From positions 372,001-436,000 of the forward strand of contig JACKIK010000002.1 in the NCBI GenBank assembly GCA_020638455.1: DNA of 64,000 bases, given 5' to 3'. Source of the DNA: Hyphomonas sp. (GTDB taxonomy: Bacteria; Pseudomonadota; Alphaproteobacteria; Caulobacterales; Hyphomonadaceae). Each line of letters begins with the position of its first letter. The first letter of the stretch is position 1. This document shows, one piece after another, positions 16,779-25,189 of the stretch. The notes under the pieces were generated by a model that was given only the letters and a program-made list of their open reading frames with translations, did not search any database and had not been told where the DNA came from. The translations under genes were made by a program, and so were the position numbers.

Positions 16779-17510
16779 TCAGGGCAGGATCAGTCCTACG
16801 CCAAGTCCCTTCAGGACGGCGGTGATACGATTGTTCGCCCCGAGCTTCTTGAACGCGCGCCGCAGAATCGTGTCGACCGTGTTCTCGGTAATGCCGAGTC
16901 GGTCGGCAATGGCGTTGTTCGACAGGCCGAGGGCGACCTGCGTCAGGATTTCCTTCTGCCTCGGTGAGAGGGCGGGCACCGGCTCTTCGGAGATGCTATC
17001 GGACGCGAGCTCGAGATAGCGATTGTGGGTCACCTGGCAGGCGAACTGCAGTTCGAGCAGATCCTCACGGGGCAGGTTGATCGTTCCCGAAAGGCGGCCC
17101 AGGCCGAAATAGGCCATTGTCCCCATGGGGCCGAAAATCGGAACAGCGATGCCGTCCGTGAGGCCGGTGCGTCGCAGCTCCTTCAGGAAGAAGCGTTGTT
17201 CCCGCGTGAGCCGGACTTTGTCCTCGACGTCGAACCACCGAAAGGGCTCAGCCTCCAGCCGTGCCTGCTGGATGACGGGATCGATGTCTTCATAGTGGCG
17301 CGCGAGATAGGTCTCGCGCCAGTCGTCGGGGAAATTCTCGCGGATCAGCCCTGTTTCCACCGGAACGGCGCGAAGGCGTTCGGCGGTGATGTGGTAACAG
17401 GAAACATCGATCCCGTACGGCTTGGTGAAGCGGTCAAACGCGCGGAAGAGGTCTTCCGTTGTTTCGGCGGCTTCTGCCTGCTCGATATAGGTCCGTAGGC
17501 CGTCCGGCAC
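16779..17510 (-). CDS. LuxR-family regulator with autoinducer-binding domain (solo)
   Basis: An N-terminal autoinducer-binding domain (about 15-165) precedes a C-terminal LuxR helix-turn-helix (about 180-240, with LSPRQKEIL and ITENTVDTILRR). The residues that line the acyl-homoserine-lactone pocket in TraR have counterparts here: W64, Y68, D77-P78 and W92. I prefer GTG at 17508-17510 (GGGGGA six bases upstream, 243 aa); a TTG at 17537 would add nine residues. No luxI-type synthase is in the window. It follows hinT with a short gap holding a perfect 13-bp palindrome, and it converges on gatB. Confidence 0.88.
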   Translation of the reverse strand: MPDGLRTYIEQAEAAETTEDLFRAFDRFTKPYGIDVSCYHITAERLRAVPVETGLIRENFPDDWRETYLARHYEDIDPVIQQARLEAEPFRWFDVEDKVRLTREQRFFLKELRRTGLTDGIAVPIFGPMGTMAYFGLGRLSGTINLPREDLLELQFACQVTHNRYLELASDSISEEPVPALSPRQKEILTQVALGLSNNAIADRLGITENTVDTILRRAFKKLGANNRITAVLKGLGVGLILP

Positions 17511-17547
17511 GCACCGTCCCCCGTATGCGGGATGCAACCTAAAGCAC

Positions 17548-17560
17548 TTCTGCAGCAGAA
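17548..17560. promoter_or_regulatory. Perfect 13-bp palindrome before luxR
   Basis: TTCTGC-A-GCAGAA, a 6-1-6 perfect inverted repeat, lies between the hinT stop (17562) and the luxR start. Its size and position suit an operator, possibly for autoregulation by the LuxR protein. It does not match the classical 20-bp lux box closely, and its stem lacks a T run, so it is not a normal terminator. Confidence 0.4.
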
Positions 17561-17561
17561 A

Positions 17562-17996
17562 CTATAGCTTTGAGCGAATTTTTGTGGCGAGCGGTTCGAG
17601 CTCTTCCGGGGTCGCCATTCCGCCTCCGGCGTGCCGGCCGAGCGGCACGCCGTCCCAGCGCGGAATGACATGGAAGTGCAGATGGAAGACAGTCTGCCCA
17701 GCGGTCGCGCCATTGAACTGGGTCACCACCATGCCATCGGGACTGAGCGCTGCCTCGACAGCACGGGCGACCTTCTGCACGCGCAGCATGTACGACCCGA
17801 GATGGTCGGATGGCATGTCGATGAAGTTGCGGGCCTGCTGGCGCTTCGGAATGATCAGTGTGTGTCCCTGGCTCTGCGGGAACACATCCATGAAGGCGAG
17901 CGCGATATTGTCTTCGTAGACCCGGACACATGGCATCTCGCCACGCACGATTTTCGCGAAGATGTTGTTTGGATCGTAGTCTGCGTGAAGGGTCAT
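17562..17996 (-). CDS. HIT-family nucleotide hydrolase (HinT-like)
   Basis: A 144-residue histidine-triad protein with the catalytic HLHFHVIP motif near residue 105 and the N-terminal IFAKIVRGEMPC strand. HinT proteins hydrolyse aminoacyl- and acyl-adenylates and AMP-amine bonds in the cytoplasm. Its ATG overlaps the stop of the upstream acyltransferase-like gene by four bases, so the pair is coupled. The cluster ridA-ugpQ-COG3146-HIT recurs in alphaproteobacteria. Confidence 0.93.
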   Translation of the reverse strand: MTLHADYDPNNIFAKIVRGEMPCVRVYEDNIALAFMDVFPQSQGHTLIIPKRQQARNFIDMPSDHLGSYMLRVQKVARAVEAALSPDGMVVTQFNGATAGQTVFHLHFHVIPRWDGVPLGRHAGGGMATPEELEPLATKIRSKL

Positions 17997-19156
17997 TCTG
18001 ATTTCCTGAAGGGCGTTCTCTCGTTGAGGTAGTCGAGATCGTGCTCGACGGCCAGACGCTCGCGTTCGAGATAATCGGCCACAGCATCACGCAGCCCGGG
18101 ATGGGCGATCCAGTGCGCCGAATAGGTCATGACGGGGACATATCCACGCGCCAGCTTGTGCCCGCCCTGCGCGCCCGCCTCGACCACACGCAGGCCGTTC
18201 GCGATCGCATAGTCTATGGCCTGGTAGTAGCAGGTCTCGAAGTGCAGCATCGGCCGGTCGACCAGCGTGCCCCAGTAGCGGCCGTAAAGCGTGTCGGAAC
18301 CGATCATGTTCATGGCGCCGGCAATCGCCTCGCCGTCCTCCATGGCAAAGACGAACAGCATGTCGCCCGCCATGCGCTCGCGTAGCAGCGAGAACGTTTC
18401 CCGCGTCAGATAGGGCGAGCCCCATTTCCGGCTGCCGGTATCCATGTAGAATTCGAAAAAGCGGTCGAGGTGCGCTTCCGTGATTGCGTCGCCGGTGAGG
18501 TGGAGGAATTCGAGCCCCTCCTGTGCCTTCGCGCGCTCCTTGCGCAGGTTCTTCCGCTTGGCGGACGACAAGTCCGCAAGGAAGGCGTCGAAACTCTCGT
18601 AGCCATTGTTCAGCCAGTGGAACTGCTGGTCGGTCCGTGCGAGCAGCCCGGCGCGGGTAAGCGCTTCGGACTCTTCGGGCTCGACAAAATTGATGTGGAG
18701 CGACGAAAGCCGGTTCCGGCGCGCCAGCTGGAGCGCAGCGTTGAGCAGTGTCGCCTCGATGTGTGCGCTGTCGGGGCCCGGAGCGGCCAGGCGCCGCCGG
18801 CCTGTCACAGGCGTGAACGGCACGGCACTCAGCAGTTTCGGATAATATGCGCCTCCCGCGCGTTCGAAAGCGTCGGCCCAGGAGTGGTCGAAGACGAATT
18901 CACCCCGCGAATGCGTCTTGGCATACAGGGGCATCGCGCCGCGGAGACGGCCAGCCGCGTCACGGACAAGGACATGATAGGGCATCCATCCTGTGTCGCG
19001 TGTTGCGGCACCGGAACTTTCGAGCGCTTCGAGAAATTCCCAGCTGAGGAACGGGTCCCGCCTTAGGCCCGGCGGATTGGCAACTGCGTTCCACTCGTCC
19101 GCGTCGACTTCCGCCAGAGCGGTGACAAGTTCGACCTGGAAAGCGGTGTCATCCAT
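17993..19156 (-). CDS. GNAT-like protein of the COG3146/DUF482 family
   Basis: A 387-residue protein of the family once called DUF482, annotated as peptidogalycan biosynthesis/recognition and built on a FemAB-like acyltransferase fold. Family patterns visible are RRDPFLSWEFLEALE near the N terminus, the basic SSAKRKNLRKERAKA segment, and near the C terminus HFETCYYQAIDYAI and EAGAQGGHKLARGY. The true substrate is unknown. It lies nine bases after ugpQ and overlaps hinT by four bases. Confidence 0.88.
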   Translation of the reverse strand: MDDTAFQVELVTALAEVDADEWNAVANPPGLRRDPFLSWEFLEALESSGAATRDTGWMPYHVLVRDAAGRLRGAMPLYAKTHSRGEFVFDHSWADAFERAGGAYYPKLLSAVPFTPVTGRRRLAAPGPDSAHIEATLLNAALQLARRNRLSSLHINFVEPEESEALTRAGLLARTDQQFHWLNNGYESFDAFLADLSSAKRKNLRKERAKAQEGLEFLHLTGDAITEAHLDRFFEFYMDTGSRKWGSPYLTRETFSLLRERMAGDMLFVFAMEDGEAIAGAMNMIGSDTLYGRYWGTLVDRPMLHFETCYYQAIDYAIANGLRVVEAGAQGGHKLARGYVPVMTYSAHWIAHPGLRDAVADYLERERLAVEHDLDYLNERTPFRKSE

Positions 19157-19165
19157 TCCGGCAAT

Positions 19166-19900
19166 CTAGGACGAGAGGCGCCGTGAGACCAGTTCCGGAG
19201 AGAGATGTTCGAAAATGACAGCCGCACCGCAAGCGGCGGCGCGCGCCAGGTCGTCTTCCGTTCGGACCGTCCACACGACAACCGGCAGGCCCGAGCCTTC
19301 TGCCTTGCGGGTGGCGCGTTCGACGTCGGTGTGGTGAACCGACAGGTAGTCGATGCCATCCCGGATCGCGCGGTCCACGGTGCCATCGAACTCCGCTTCG
19401 CTGGAGTGCGAGACCGAGCGGACCAGCTGTCCGCGCATCACGCCGCCCGGCAGCGCACGCACGGCCTTCTCTGAGAAACTCATGGCGGCGGCAAAGCCCT
19501 TCCAGCGCGACAGCCGGTCGCCCACACGGCGGGCAAAGGCCTCGGGGTCGGTCTTGCCGTCGATCTTCAGCTCGGCCAGCAGAGGAAGCTGGTAGGGCCA
19601 GATGCGGAGCAGGTCGAGAAAGCTCGGCAAGGTCTCCCGCGATCCGGCCAGGGACAGGCGGCCGAGCTCTTTTGCGCTCAGCAGTTCAGCCAGGCCGGTG
19701 CGGCTGGTCATCCGGTCGAGCGTGTCGTCATGGAAAACGACCGGCGTACCGTCGCGCGCCGGCCGCAGGTCGAATTCGATCCCAAGTCCCTTCGATCGCG
19801 CTTGCCGGAACGCTTCGAGGGAATTCTCGGGCGGCCCGTCCGGCGACCAGAGGCCCCGATGGGCGTAGCGGAATTTGCGTGGATCGAAGTCGGTGGCCAT
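19166..19900 (-). CDS. ugpQ: Glycerophosphodiester phosphodiesterase
   Basis: A 244-residue cytoplasmic GDPD that releases glycerol 3-phosphate from glycerophosphodiesters. The first catalytic cluster is HRGLWSPDGPPENSLEAF near residue 14, followed by EFDLRPARDGTPVVFHDDTLDRMT with the paired acidic residues and second histidine. No signal peptide is seen, consistent with a UgpQ rather than GlpQ role. It begins two bases before the ridA stop and belongs to the same transcript. Confidence 0.93.
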   Translation of the reverse strand: MATDFDPRKFRYAHRGLWSPDGPPENSLEAFRQARSKGLGIEFDLRPARDGTPVVFHDDTLDRMTSRTGLAELLSAKELGRLSLAGSRETLPSFLDLLRIWPYQLPLLAELKIDGKTDPEAFARRVGDRLSRWKGFAAAMSFSEKAVRALPGGVMRGQLVRSVSHSSEAEFDGTVDRAIRDGIDYLSVHHTDVERATRKAEGSGLPVVVWTVRTEDDLARAAACGAAVIFEHLSPELVSRRLSS

Positions 19901-19902
19901 GA

Positions 19903-20364
19903 TCAGTCTGCAATCTCGATGATCGCGTCGACTTCGACGGCAACACCGAGCGGCAGGACGGGACAGGCCACGGCTGACCGGGCATGGCGGCCGGCATCGC
20001 CGAAGACCTCGACCATCAGGTCGGAGCAGCCATTGATGACCTGGGGAATATCCTTGAAGTCAGGGTGCGCGTTCACGAAGCCGCCGAGTTTCACGATGCG
20101 CTTCACGCGCGACAGGTCGCCAAGGGCCGACTTGCACTGCGCGATGATGTTGATGCCGCACTGGCGGGCCGCTTGTTGACCTGCCGAGAGCTCCATGTTG
20201 TCGCCGAGCCGTCCGAGCATGCGTCCGTCATGCGTCGCAGACACCTGGCCCGAAATAAACAGCAGGTTGCCGGTGATCACGTAAGGCACATAGGTCGCGA
20301 CCGGCTTCATCGGTTCCGGAAGGGCAATGCCGAGGGCGTCGAGGCGGTCTTCAGGTGTGGGCAT
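19903..20364 (-). CDS. RidA/YjgF-family enamine/imine deaminase
   Basis: A 153-residue member of the RidA superfamily, close to the longer YjgF subgroup with MPTPEDRLDALGI at the N terminus. I start at the ATG at 20362-20364, which has GGAG six bases upstream; the frame continues to 20421 without support. RidA proteins remove reactive enamines produced by PLP enzymes. The canonical arginine of the active archetype cannot be placed confidently here, so activity is uncertain. It lies downstream of dinB by 72 bases. Confidence 0.88.
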   Translation of the reverse strand: MPTPEDRLDALGIALPEPMKPVATYVPYVITGNLLFISGQVSATHDGRMLGRLGDNMELSAGQQAARQCGINIIAQCKSALGDLSRVKRIVKLGGFVNAHPDFKDIPQVINGCSDLMVEVFGDAGRHARSAVACPVLPLGVAVEVDAIIEIAD

Positions 20365-20436
20365 CTGCAACTCCGTTGATGGCTCTGCCGATCCCTTGCC
20401 CGAGTGCGGCAGGCTGGGCAAGGCTGTCCGTCCGCG

Positions 20437-21711
20437 TCACGACTTGTCCTTGTCCGCCATCCGTGCCGCGCGGCCGGTGATGACGGCATCCTTGCCGAAC
20501 TTTGCCCGGGCCGCGTCCGAGGCGCGTTCGGCGCGGGCGCGCTTGGCGACCAGCGGGTCGAGCAGGTCCGATGCGTCGGCCCGGTAGTCTTCGAGCTCCG
20601 AGATGCCGACGCCGATCAGGCGATAGCGCGTCCGCCCGTCTGTCTCCTTCTCGAGCAGGGGACGGGCGGCGCGGAAGATGGCCTGTGCGATCTGGGTCGG
20701 TTCCGGCAGGGAGACCCTTCTTGTGAGGGGTTTGAAGTCCGCCGTTTTGAGTTTCAGCGTAATCACCGACCCGACGACGCCGATCGCCTTGGCCCGGTCT
20801 GCTGTCTTCACGCACAGCTTCCAGAGCTGGTCCTCAAGTGCTGCCGGTTCTGAAAGGTCGATGCGGAAGGTCGTTTCGGCCGAGACCGATTTTCGCTCTT
20901 CGTCCGTCCGGACGGGACGGCGGTCGATGCCGTGGGCGACCTGCTTCAGCCACATCCCGGTCTCACCGTAGCGACCAATCAGGGCCTTCAGTTCCGCCTG
21001 CTGAATGTCGCCCACGGTTTCGAAGCCATCCTGCGCCAGCCGCGCGGCGAATTTCGGTCCGACACCGTGCAGGAAACCGACCGGCCGAGGCGCGAGCAGC
21101 GCTTCCGCTTCCTCGGGTGCGATCACCGCAAATCCGCGCGGCTTGTCCAGCTCGCTGGCCGTCTTGGCGAGGAACTTGTTCGAGGAAAGCCCGATCGAGA
21201 CAGTGATTTGCAGGTCCCGTTCTATTTCGGCGGCGAGCCGCGCCAGGGAGGCCGCGGGCAGGGACCTGTGGACATTTTCCGTGCCGGAGAGGTCCAGATA
21301 GGCCTCATCGATCGATACGGGTTGGACGAGCGGCGTGAGCGCTTCCATCTTGTCGCGCACAATCGCGGCGGCTTCACTGTATTTGTTACGGATCGGCTTC
21401 ACCACCATGGCCTGCGGACACAGCTTCAGGGCCTGGAACATCGGCATGGCCGAGCGGACGCCGTACAGCCGCGCGATATAGCAGCACGTCAGCACCACGC
21501 CGCGTTCGCCGCCGCCGACAATGACGGGCTTGTCCTTCAGGTCCGGATTGTCGCGCTTCTCGATCGCGGCGAAGAAGGCGTCGCAATCGATATGAGCGAC
21601 GCTGAGATCGCGAAGCGAAGGATGCACGACCACGCGCCCGCTGCCACAGGCCGGACAGGTCTGGCTGTCCGTGTCCGCAACATGGAAACAGTCTCGGCAC
21701 AGCAGGGTCAT
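20437..21711 (-). CDS. dinB: DNA polymerase IV with N-terminal zinc ribbon
   Basis: A 424-residue Y-family polymerase for translesion synthesis. The acidic residues D42/D44 (AHIDCDAFF) and the SIDEAYLD motif supply the metal site; the finger, thumb and little-finger domains follow. Ahead of the polymerase is a four-cysteine zinc ribbon (C5, C8, C19, C22), an extension found in many alphaproteobacterial DinB proteins. I start at the ATG at 21709-21711; a TTG at 21750 would place the SOS-type box inside the coding sequence. A GTTC-N7-GTTC repeat at 21721-21735 suggests LexA control. Confidence 0.93.
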   Translation of the reverse strand: MTLLCRDCFHVADTDSQTCPACGSGRVVVHPSLRDLSVAHIDCDAFFAAIEKRDNPDLKDKPVIVGGGERGVVLTCCYIARLYGVRSAMPMFQALKLCPQAMVVKPIRNKYSEAAAIVRDKMEALTPLVQPVSIDEAYLDLSGTENVHRSLPAASLARLAAEIERDLQITVSIGLSSNKFLAKTASELDKPRGFAVIAPEEAEALLAPRPVGFLHGVGPKFAARLAQDGFETVGDIQQAELKALIGRYGETGMWLKQVAHGIDRRPVRTDEERKSVSAETTFRIDLSEPAALEDQLWKLCVKTADRAKAIGVVGSVITLKLKTADFKPLTRRVSLPEPTQIAQAIFRAARPLLEKETDGRTRYRLIGVGISELEDYRADASDLLDPLVAKRARAERASDAARAKFGKDAVITGRAARMADKDKS

Positions 21712-21720
21712 GGCGCCAAT

Positions 21721-21735
21721 GTTCTTGGCATGTTC
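21721..21735. promoter_or_regulatory. Candidate LexA (SOS) box before dinB
   Basis: GTTC-N7-GTTC, the direct-repeat LexA motif known from alphaproteobacteria, lies nine bases upstream of the dinB ATG. A polymerase IV gene is a classic SOS target, which strengthens the call. The position is close to the start codon, so the box would cover the leader rather than the -35 region. Confidence 0.6.
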
Positions 21736-21764
21736 CGGTGGTGACGGCAATCCGACAATTGATC

Positions 21765-21779
21765 GTAAATACCCGTTAA
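21765..21779. promoter_or_regulatory. Candidate CtrA-binding site before divK
   Basis: GTAA-N7-TTAA, one mismatch from the CtrA consensus TTAA-N7-TTAA, lies about 67 bases upstream of the divK start. In Caulobacter the divK promoter is CtrA-activated, so the site fits the gene. It shares the intergenic space with the dinB promoter on the other strand. Confidence 0.5.
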
Positions 21780-21845
21780 GACTTTCGCGTATAGCTGGGA
21801 ATTGGTGGAGAGTACCCGTGCGAATCGTTGAAATCGTGAGGAAGA

Positions 21846-22235
21846 ATGGCAGAGTCGAACGCCAGAAAGGTGCTGGTTGTTGAGGATAATGAACTCAACA
21901 TGCGCCTCTTTTGCGACCTGCTGGAGGCTTACGGGTACCAGACATACCAGTGCCGGGACGGAGCCAAGGCCGTTGAGATCGCGCGGCGGGAGCTGCCCGA
22001 TCTGATCATCATGGACATCCAGCTGCCGGAAGTCTCGGGTCTCGACATCACGCGCTGGCTCAAGGACGACGACAAAGTCGGCCATATTCCGGTCCTCGCG
22101 GTCACCGCTTTCGCGATGCGGGCAGACGAGCAGCGTGTGCGGGAAGCAGGCTGTGAAGGCTATCTGTCGAAACCCATACAGATCACCACCTTCATCAAGG
22201 CCGTGGAGGCGCTGATGCCGAAGGAGCCGGCATGA
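21846..22235 (+). CDS. divK: Single-domain response regulator DivK
   Basis: A 129-residue stand-alone receiver domain with phospho-acceptor D57 (LIIMDIQLP), the acidic pair E13/D14, T87 (VTAF) and K109 (LSKP). DivK relays polarity signals from the PleC and DivJ kinases to DivL-CckA and so controls CtrA in dividing caulobacters. Its stop overlaps the pleD start by four bases, the same divK-pleD operon as Caulobacter. A candidate CtrA box lies upstream. Confidence 0.95.
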   Translation: MAESNARKVLVVEDNELNMRLFCDLLEAYGYQTYQCRDGAKAVEIARRELPDLIIMDIQLPEVSGLDITRWLKDDDKVGHIPVLAVTAFAMRADEQRVREAGCEGYLSKPIQITTFIKAVEALMPKEPA

Positions 22236-23599
22236 GCGCAAGGATCCTGGTCGTAGACGATATCGAAGCCAACCGCCGCGTCCTCAAGGCCAAGCTCGAA
22301 GTCCAGTATTACACCGTCCTGCAGGCCGCGAATGGCCCGCGGGCGCTCGAGATAGCCAAGAGCGAGCAGCCGGACATCATTCTCCTGGACGTGATGATGC
22401 CGGGCATGGACGGTTTCGAAGTCTGCCGTCGCCTGAAGGCCGACCCGGCAACCAGCTACATTCCCGTCGTCATGGTCACCGCGCTCAGCGATTCGGAAGA
22501 CCGAGTACGGGGCCTGAATGTCGGGGCTGAAGACTTCCTGAGCAAGCCGGTGGACGATTTCGCCCTGATGTCGCGCGTCGGGGCGCTTCTGCGTTACAAC
22601 GCAGTCGCTTCAGAGCTGCGCCAGCGCCAGGCGAGCGGACTTGGCGCGAACGCCATAGACGAGCTTGCCAAGGAAGAGGCCGACCGTCCTGCGCGTATTT
22701 TCATCGTGGACGACAATGCACGCGCGTCGAGCCGGCTCGCTGATGTCCTGCGTGACGCCGGGCACACGGCTGTGACCCTGACCGAGGCGGGCGGCATGGC
22801 GGACCTCTCGGGTCTGGGCGTCGATATCCTGATCCTCTCCGTGACCAGCAAGACGTTCGATGCGCTGAAGATCTGTGCGCACTTCAAGGTCAGCGCCGCA
22901 ACCCGTGCGATTTCGATCCTGCTCATCTGTGATCCCGACGACCGTGAGCGTGCCGCAAAGGGACTGGAAATTGGTGCGAGCGACATCATCCTGTCGCCGG
23001 TCGACAAACAGGAGCTGCTGGCGCGGGTGCGTACGCAGGCGCGCCGGTCGCGCTACATCGAGATGCTGCGCCGCCGCGTCGACAAGGGCCTCGAACTTTC
23101 CGTCATCGACCAGCTGACCGGCCTCTACAACCGCCGCTACATGATGAGCCAGCTGCACCAGCTGATGCAGCGCTCGATCATGGGCGGCAAGCCGGTCTCG
23201 GTGATGATGGCTGACATCGATCACTTCAAGTCGGTCAACGACAGCTACGGCCATGACGCCGGCGACGAAGTGCTCCAGGAAGTCGCCAACCGTCTGCGTG
23301 AGAACGTGCGCCCGATGGACGTCGTTTGCCGACCGGGCGGCGAAGAGTTCCTGGTGATCATGCCGGATACCGAAGGTGACCTTGCCTGCGCGGCTGCGGA
23401 GCGGATCCGGCGGGCGGTCGCGGGCGAGCCGTTCCGTGTCAATGGCGGCGAACGGGATATCTCAATCACGCTGAGCGCGGGCGTCTCCACAATTTCCGGG
23501 CCCAATGACACCATTTCCGACCTGACCAAGCGCGCCGACACGGCCCTGTACCAGGCCAAGACGGCGGGCCGGAACCGCGTCGAGAGCGTCGCTGCCTGA
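22232..23599 (+). CDS. pleD: Diguanylate cyclase response regulator PleD
   Basis: A 455-residue PleD. REC1 (about 3-120) has acceptor D53; REC2 (about 152-270) has Ser where the acceptor Asp should be (LILSVTS), matching the adaptor receiver of Caulobacter PleD. The GGDEF domain follows (about 290-453) with an active GGEEF near residue 370 and an intact RxxD inhibitory site (RPMD) just before it. PleD makes cyclic-di-GMP at the stalked pole and drives the motile-to-sessile change. It is translationally coupled to divK. Confidence 0.96.
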   Translation: MSARILVVDDIEANRRVLKAKLEVQYYTVLQAANGPRALEIAKSEQPDIILLDVMMPGMDGFEVCRRLKADPATSYIPVVMVTALSDSEDRVRGLNVGAEDFLSKPVDDFALMSRVGALLRYNAVASELRQRQASGLGANAIDELAKEEADRPARIFIVDDNARASSRLADVLRDAGHTAVTLTEAGGMADLSGLGVDILILSVTSKTFDALKICAHFKVSAATRAISILLICDPDDRERAAKGLEIGASDIILSPVDKQELLARVRTQARRSRYIEMLRRRVDKGLELSVIDQLTGLYNRRYMMSQLHQLMQRSIMGGKPVSVMMADIDHFKSVNDSYGHDAGDEVLQEVANRLRENVRPMDVVCRPGGEEFLVIMPDTEGDLACAAAERIRRAVAGEPFRVNGGERDISITLSAGVSTISGPNDTISDLTKRADTALYQAKTAGRNRVESVAA

Positions 23600-23653
23600 T
23601 TGACACTGTGCCCGGCTGTCCGCACTTGTGCCGGACAGCGCAGGGGTGAGGGT

Positions 23654-24868
23654 GTGACAGATCGGTTCTCGGCATTCCGGCACGCTGCCTACAGCCGCTA
23701 TTTCGCATCCCGTTTCTGCACCTCGCTGGCGGCGCAGATCGTGTCCGTGGCCGTCGGCTGGCAGATTTACGACGAAACGCAGAACGCGGCCCTGCTGGGC
23801 TGGATCGGCCTTGTGCAGTTCCTGCCGGCGCTGGTGCTGGTGGTTGTGACGGGTGTCACAGCGGACCGGTTCGGCCGGCGTAACGTGATGGGGCTGGCCG
23901 TCTTTGTCGAAATGGGGTGCGCGCTCGCGGTCCTGGCGCTGGCGCTGAGCGGCAGGTTCGATCCGGTGTGGGTTCTGGCTGCCCTGACAGTCTTTGGCGT
24001 CGCGCGGGCATTCTACGCGCCGGCCTCTTCCAGCCTCGCTGTGAACCTGGTCCCGAAGGAGGATTTTGCCAATGCCGTAGGATGGGTGACGGCATCATGG
24101 CAGCTGGCATCGATTATCGGGCCGGTCCTTGGCGGCCTGCTTTACGGAATTGCTGCGCCGGTGGCCTATTCGACGGCGGTTGTCCTGTTTCTGACGGCCG
24201 GACTGATGATCTTCACCATCCCCAAACCGGCCCAGCGAAACACGAAGGAGCCGACGACGCTGTCGACGCTGCTCGGCGGCTTTTCCTATGTGTGGAAAGA
24301 GAAGGTCGTGCTCGGCGCGATTTCGCTGGACCTGTTTGCGGTGTTGCTGGGCGGGGCCGTGGCGCTACTGCCGGTCTACGCGCGGGACATCCTGGAGCTG
24401 GGGCCATCCGGGCTTGGATTGCTACGTGCAGCGCCCGGGATCGGGGCAGTGCTGATGATTGCGGTGATCACAGCGTTTCCGATCCGTGACCATGCAGGGA
24501 TCATCCTGTTCGCCTGCGTCGCGCTGTTTGGCCTTGCGACAATGGTGTTCGGCGCATCGACACTGGCCTGGCTGTCGATCTTCGCGCTCGCCCTTGTGGG
24601 AGCGTTTGACATGGTGTCGGTCTACATCCGCGAGATCCTGCTGCAGCTGTGGACGCCGGATGAGGTCCGCGGGCGGGTCAGCGCGGTGAATTCGGTGTTC
24701 CTCGGGGCATCGAACGAGCTGGGCGAGGCGCGTGCGGGCTTCATGGCGCACTATCTGGGAGCGGTAGTGACCGTGGTGGCGGGTGGTGCCGCAGCCATCG
24801 GTGTGGCTGCGCTCTGGTCGGTCCTGTTTCCGGCGATCCGCCAGACACGGCACCTGCACCGGGACTGA
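23654..24868 (+). CDS. MFS transporter of the EntS-like group
   Basis: A 404-residue protein with 12 predicted membrane spans. The motif A region between spans 2 and 3 reads GVTADRFGRRNVM, as in drug/siderophore exporters such as EntS. I start at the GTG at 23654 (MTDRFSAFRH) with GAGG a few bases upstream, 54 bases after pleD. The conserved pleD-MFS-rpmG order in alphaproteobacteria suggests a real neighbourhood link, but the substrate is unknown. Confidence 0.88.
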   Translation: MTDRFSAFRHAAYSRYFASRFCTSLAAQIVSVAVGWQIYDETQNAALLGWIGLVQFLPALVLVVVTGVTADRFGRRNVMGLAVFVEMGCALAVLALALSGRFDPVWVLAALTVFGVARAFYAPASSSLAVNLVPKEDFANAVGWVTASWQLASIIGPVLGGLLYGIAAPVAYSTAVVLFLTAGLMIFTIPKPAQRNTKEPTTLSTLLGGFSYVWKEKVVLGAISLDLFAVLLGGAVALLPVYARDILELGPSGLGLLRAAPGIGAVLMIAVITAFPIRDHAGIILFACVALFGLATMVFGASTLAWLSIFALALVGAFDMVSVYIREILLQLWTPDEVRGRVSAVNSVFLGASNELGEARAGFMAHYLGAVVTVVAGGAAAIGVAALWSVLFPAIRQTRHLHRD

Positions 24869-24874
24869 ACCATG

Positions 24875-24903
24875 AAAAAAAGCCCGTTCGGAGCACGAGC
24901 GGG
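24875..24903 (-). terminator. Intrinsic terminator after rpmG
   Basis: Read on the minus strand, a nine-bp stem (24895-24903 with 24882-24890, one G-T pair) is followed by seven T residues. It lies 29 bases after the rpmG stop and just past the convergent MFS stop. The left side lacks a T run for plus-strand transcripts. Confidence 0.85.
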
Positions 24904-24932
24904 CCTTCTGAAACTTCCTTGGAAACAGGATC

Positions 24933-25100
24933 TTACTTGATCTTGCCTTCCTTGAACTCGACATGCTTCTTGGCGATCGGGTCGTACTTCCGCTTGACCA
25001 TCTTCTCGGTCATGTTGCGCGGGTTCTTCTTCGTCACGTAGAAGAAGCCGGTATCTTCCGTCGAATTAAGGCGGATCTTGATGGTGGCCGGTTTTGCCAT
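24933..25100 (-). CDS. rpmG: 50S ribosomal protein L33
   Basis: A 55-residue basic protein translated from the ATG at 25098-25100. It contains the L33 patterns IKIRLNSTEDTGFFYVTKKN and KYDPIAKKHVEFKE. It is the cysteine-free form (C-), lacking the paired CxxC zinc ligands. L33 binds the E-site region of the large ribosomal subunit. It converges on the MFS gene and ends at a strong terminator. Confidence 0.97.
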   Translation of the reverse strand: MAKPATIKIRLNSTEDTGFFYVTKKNPRNMTEKMVKRKYDPIAKKHVEFKEGKIK

Positions 25101-25189
25101 GGCGCGGGCTCGCTTATGCTAGCGTCTGAAATCGGAAAGCGGCTTAATGACGGGGTGCGGGGCTGAAGTCAAGCGCCGGTTGCTGCAGT

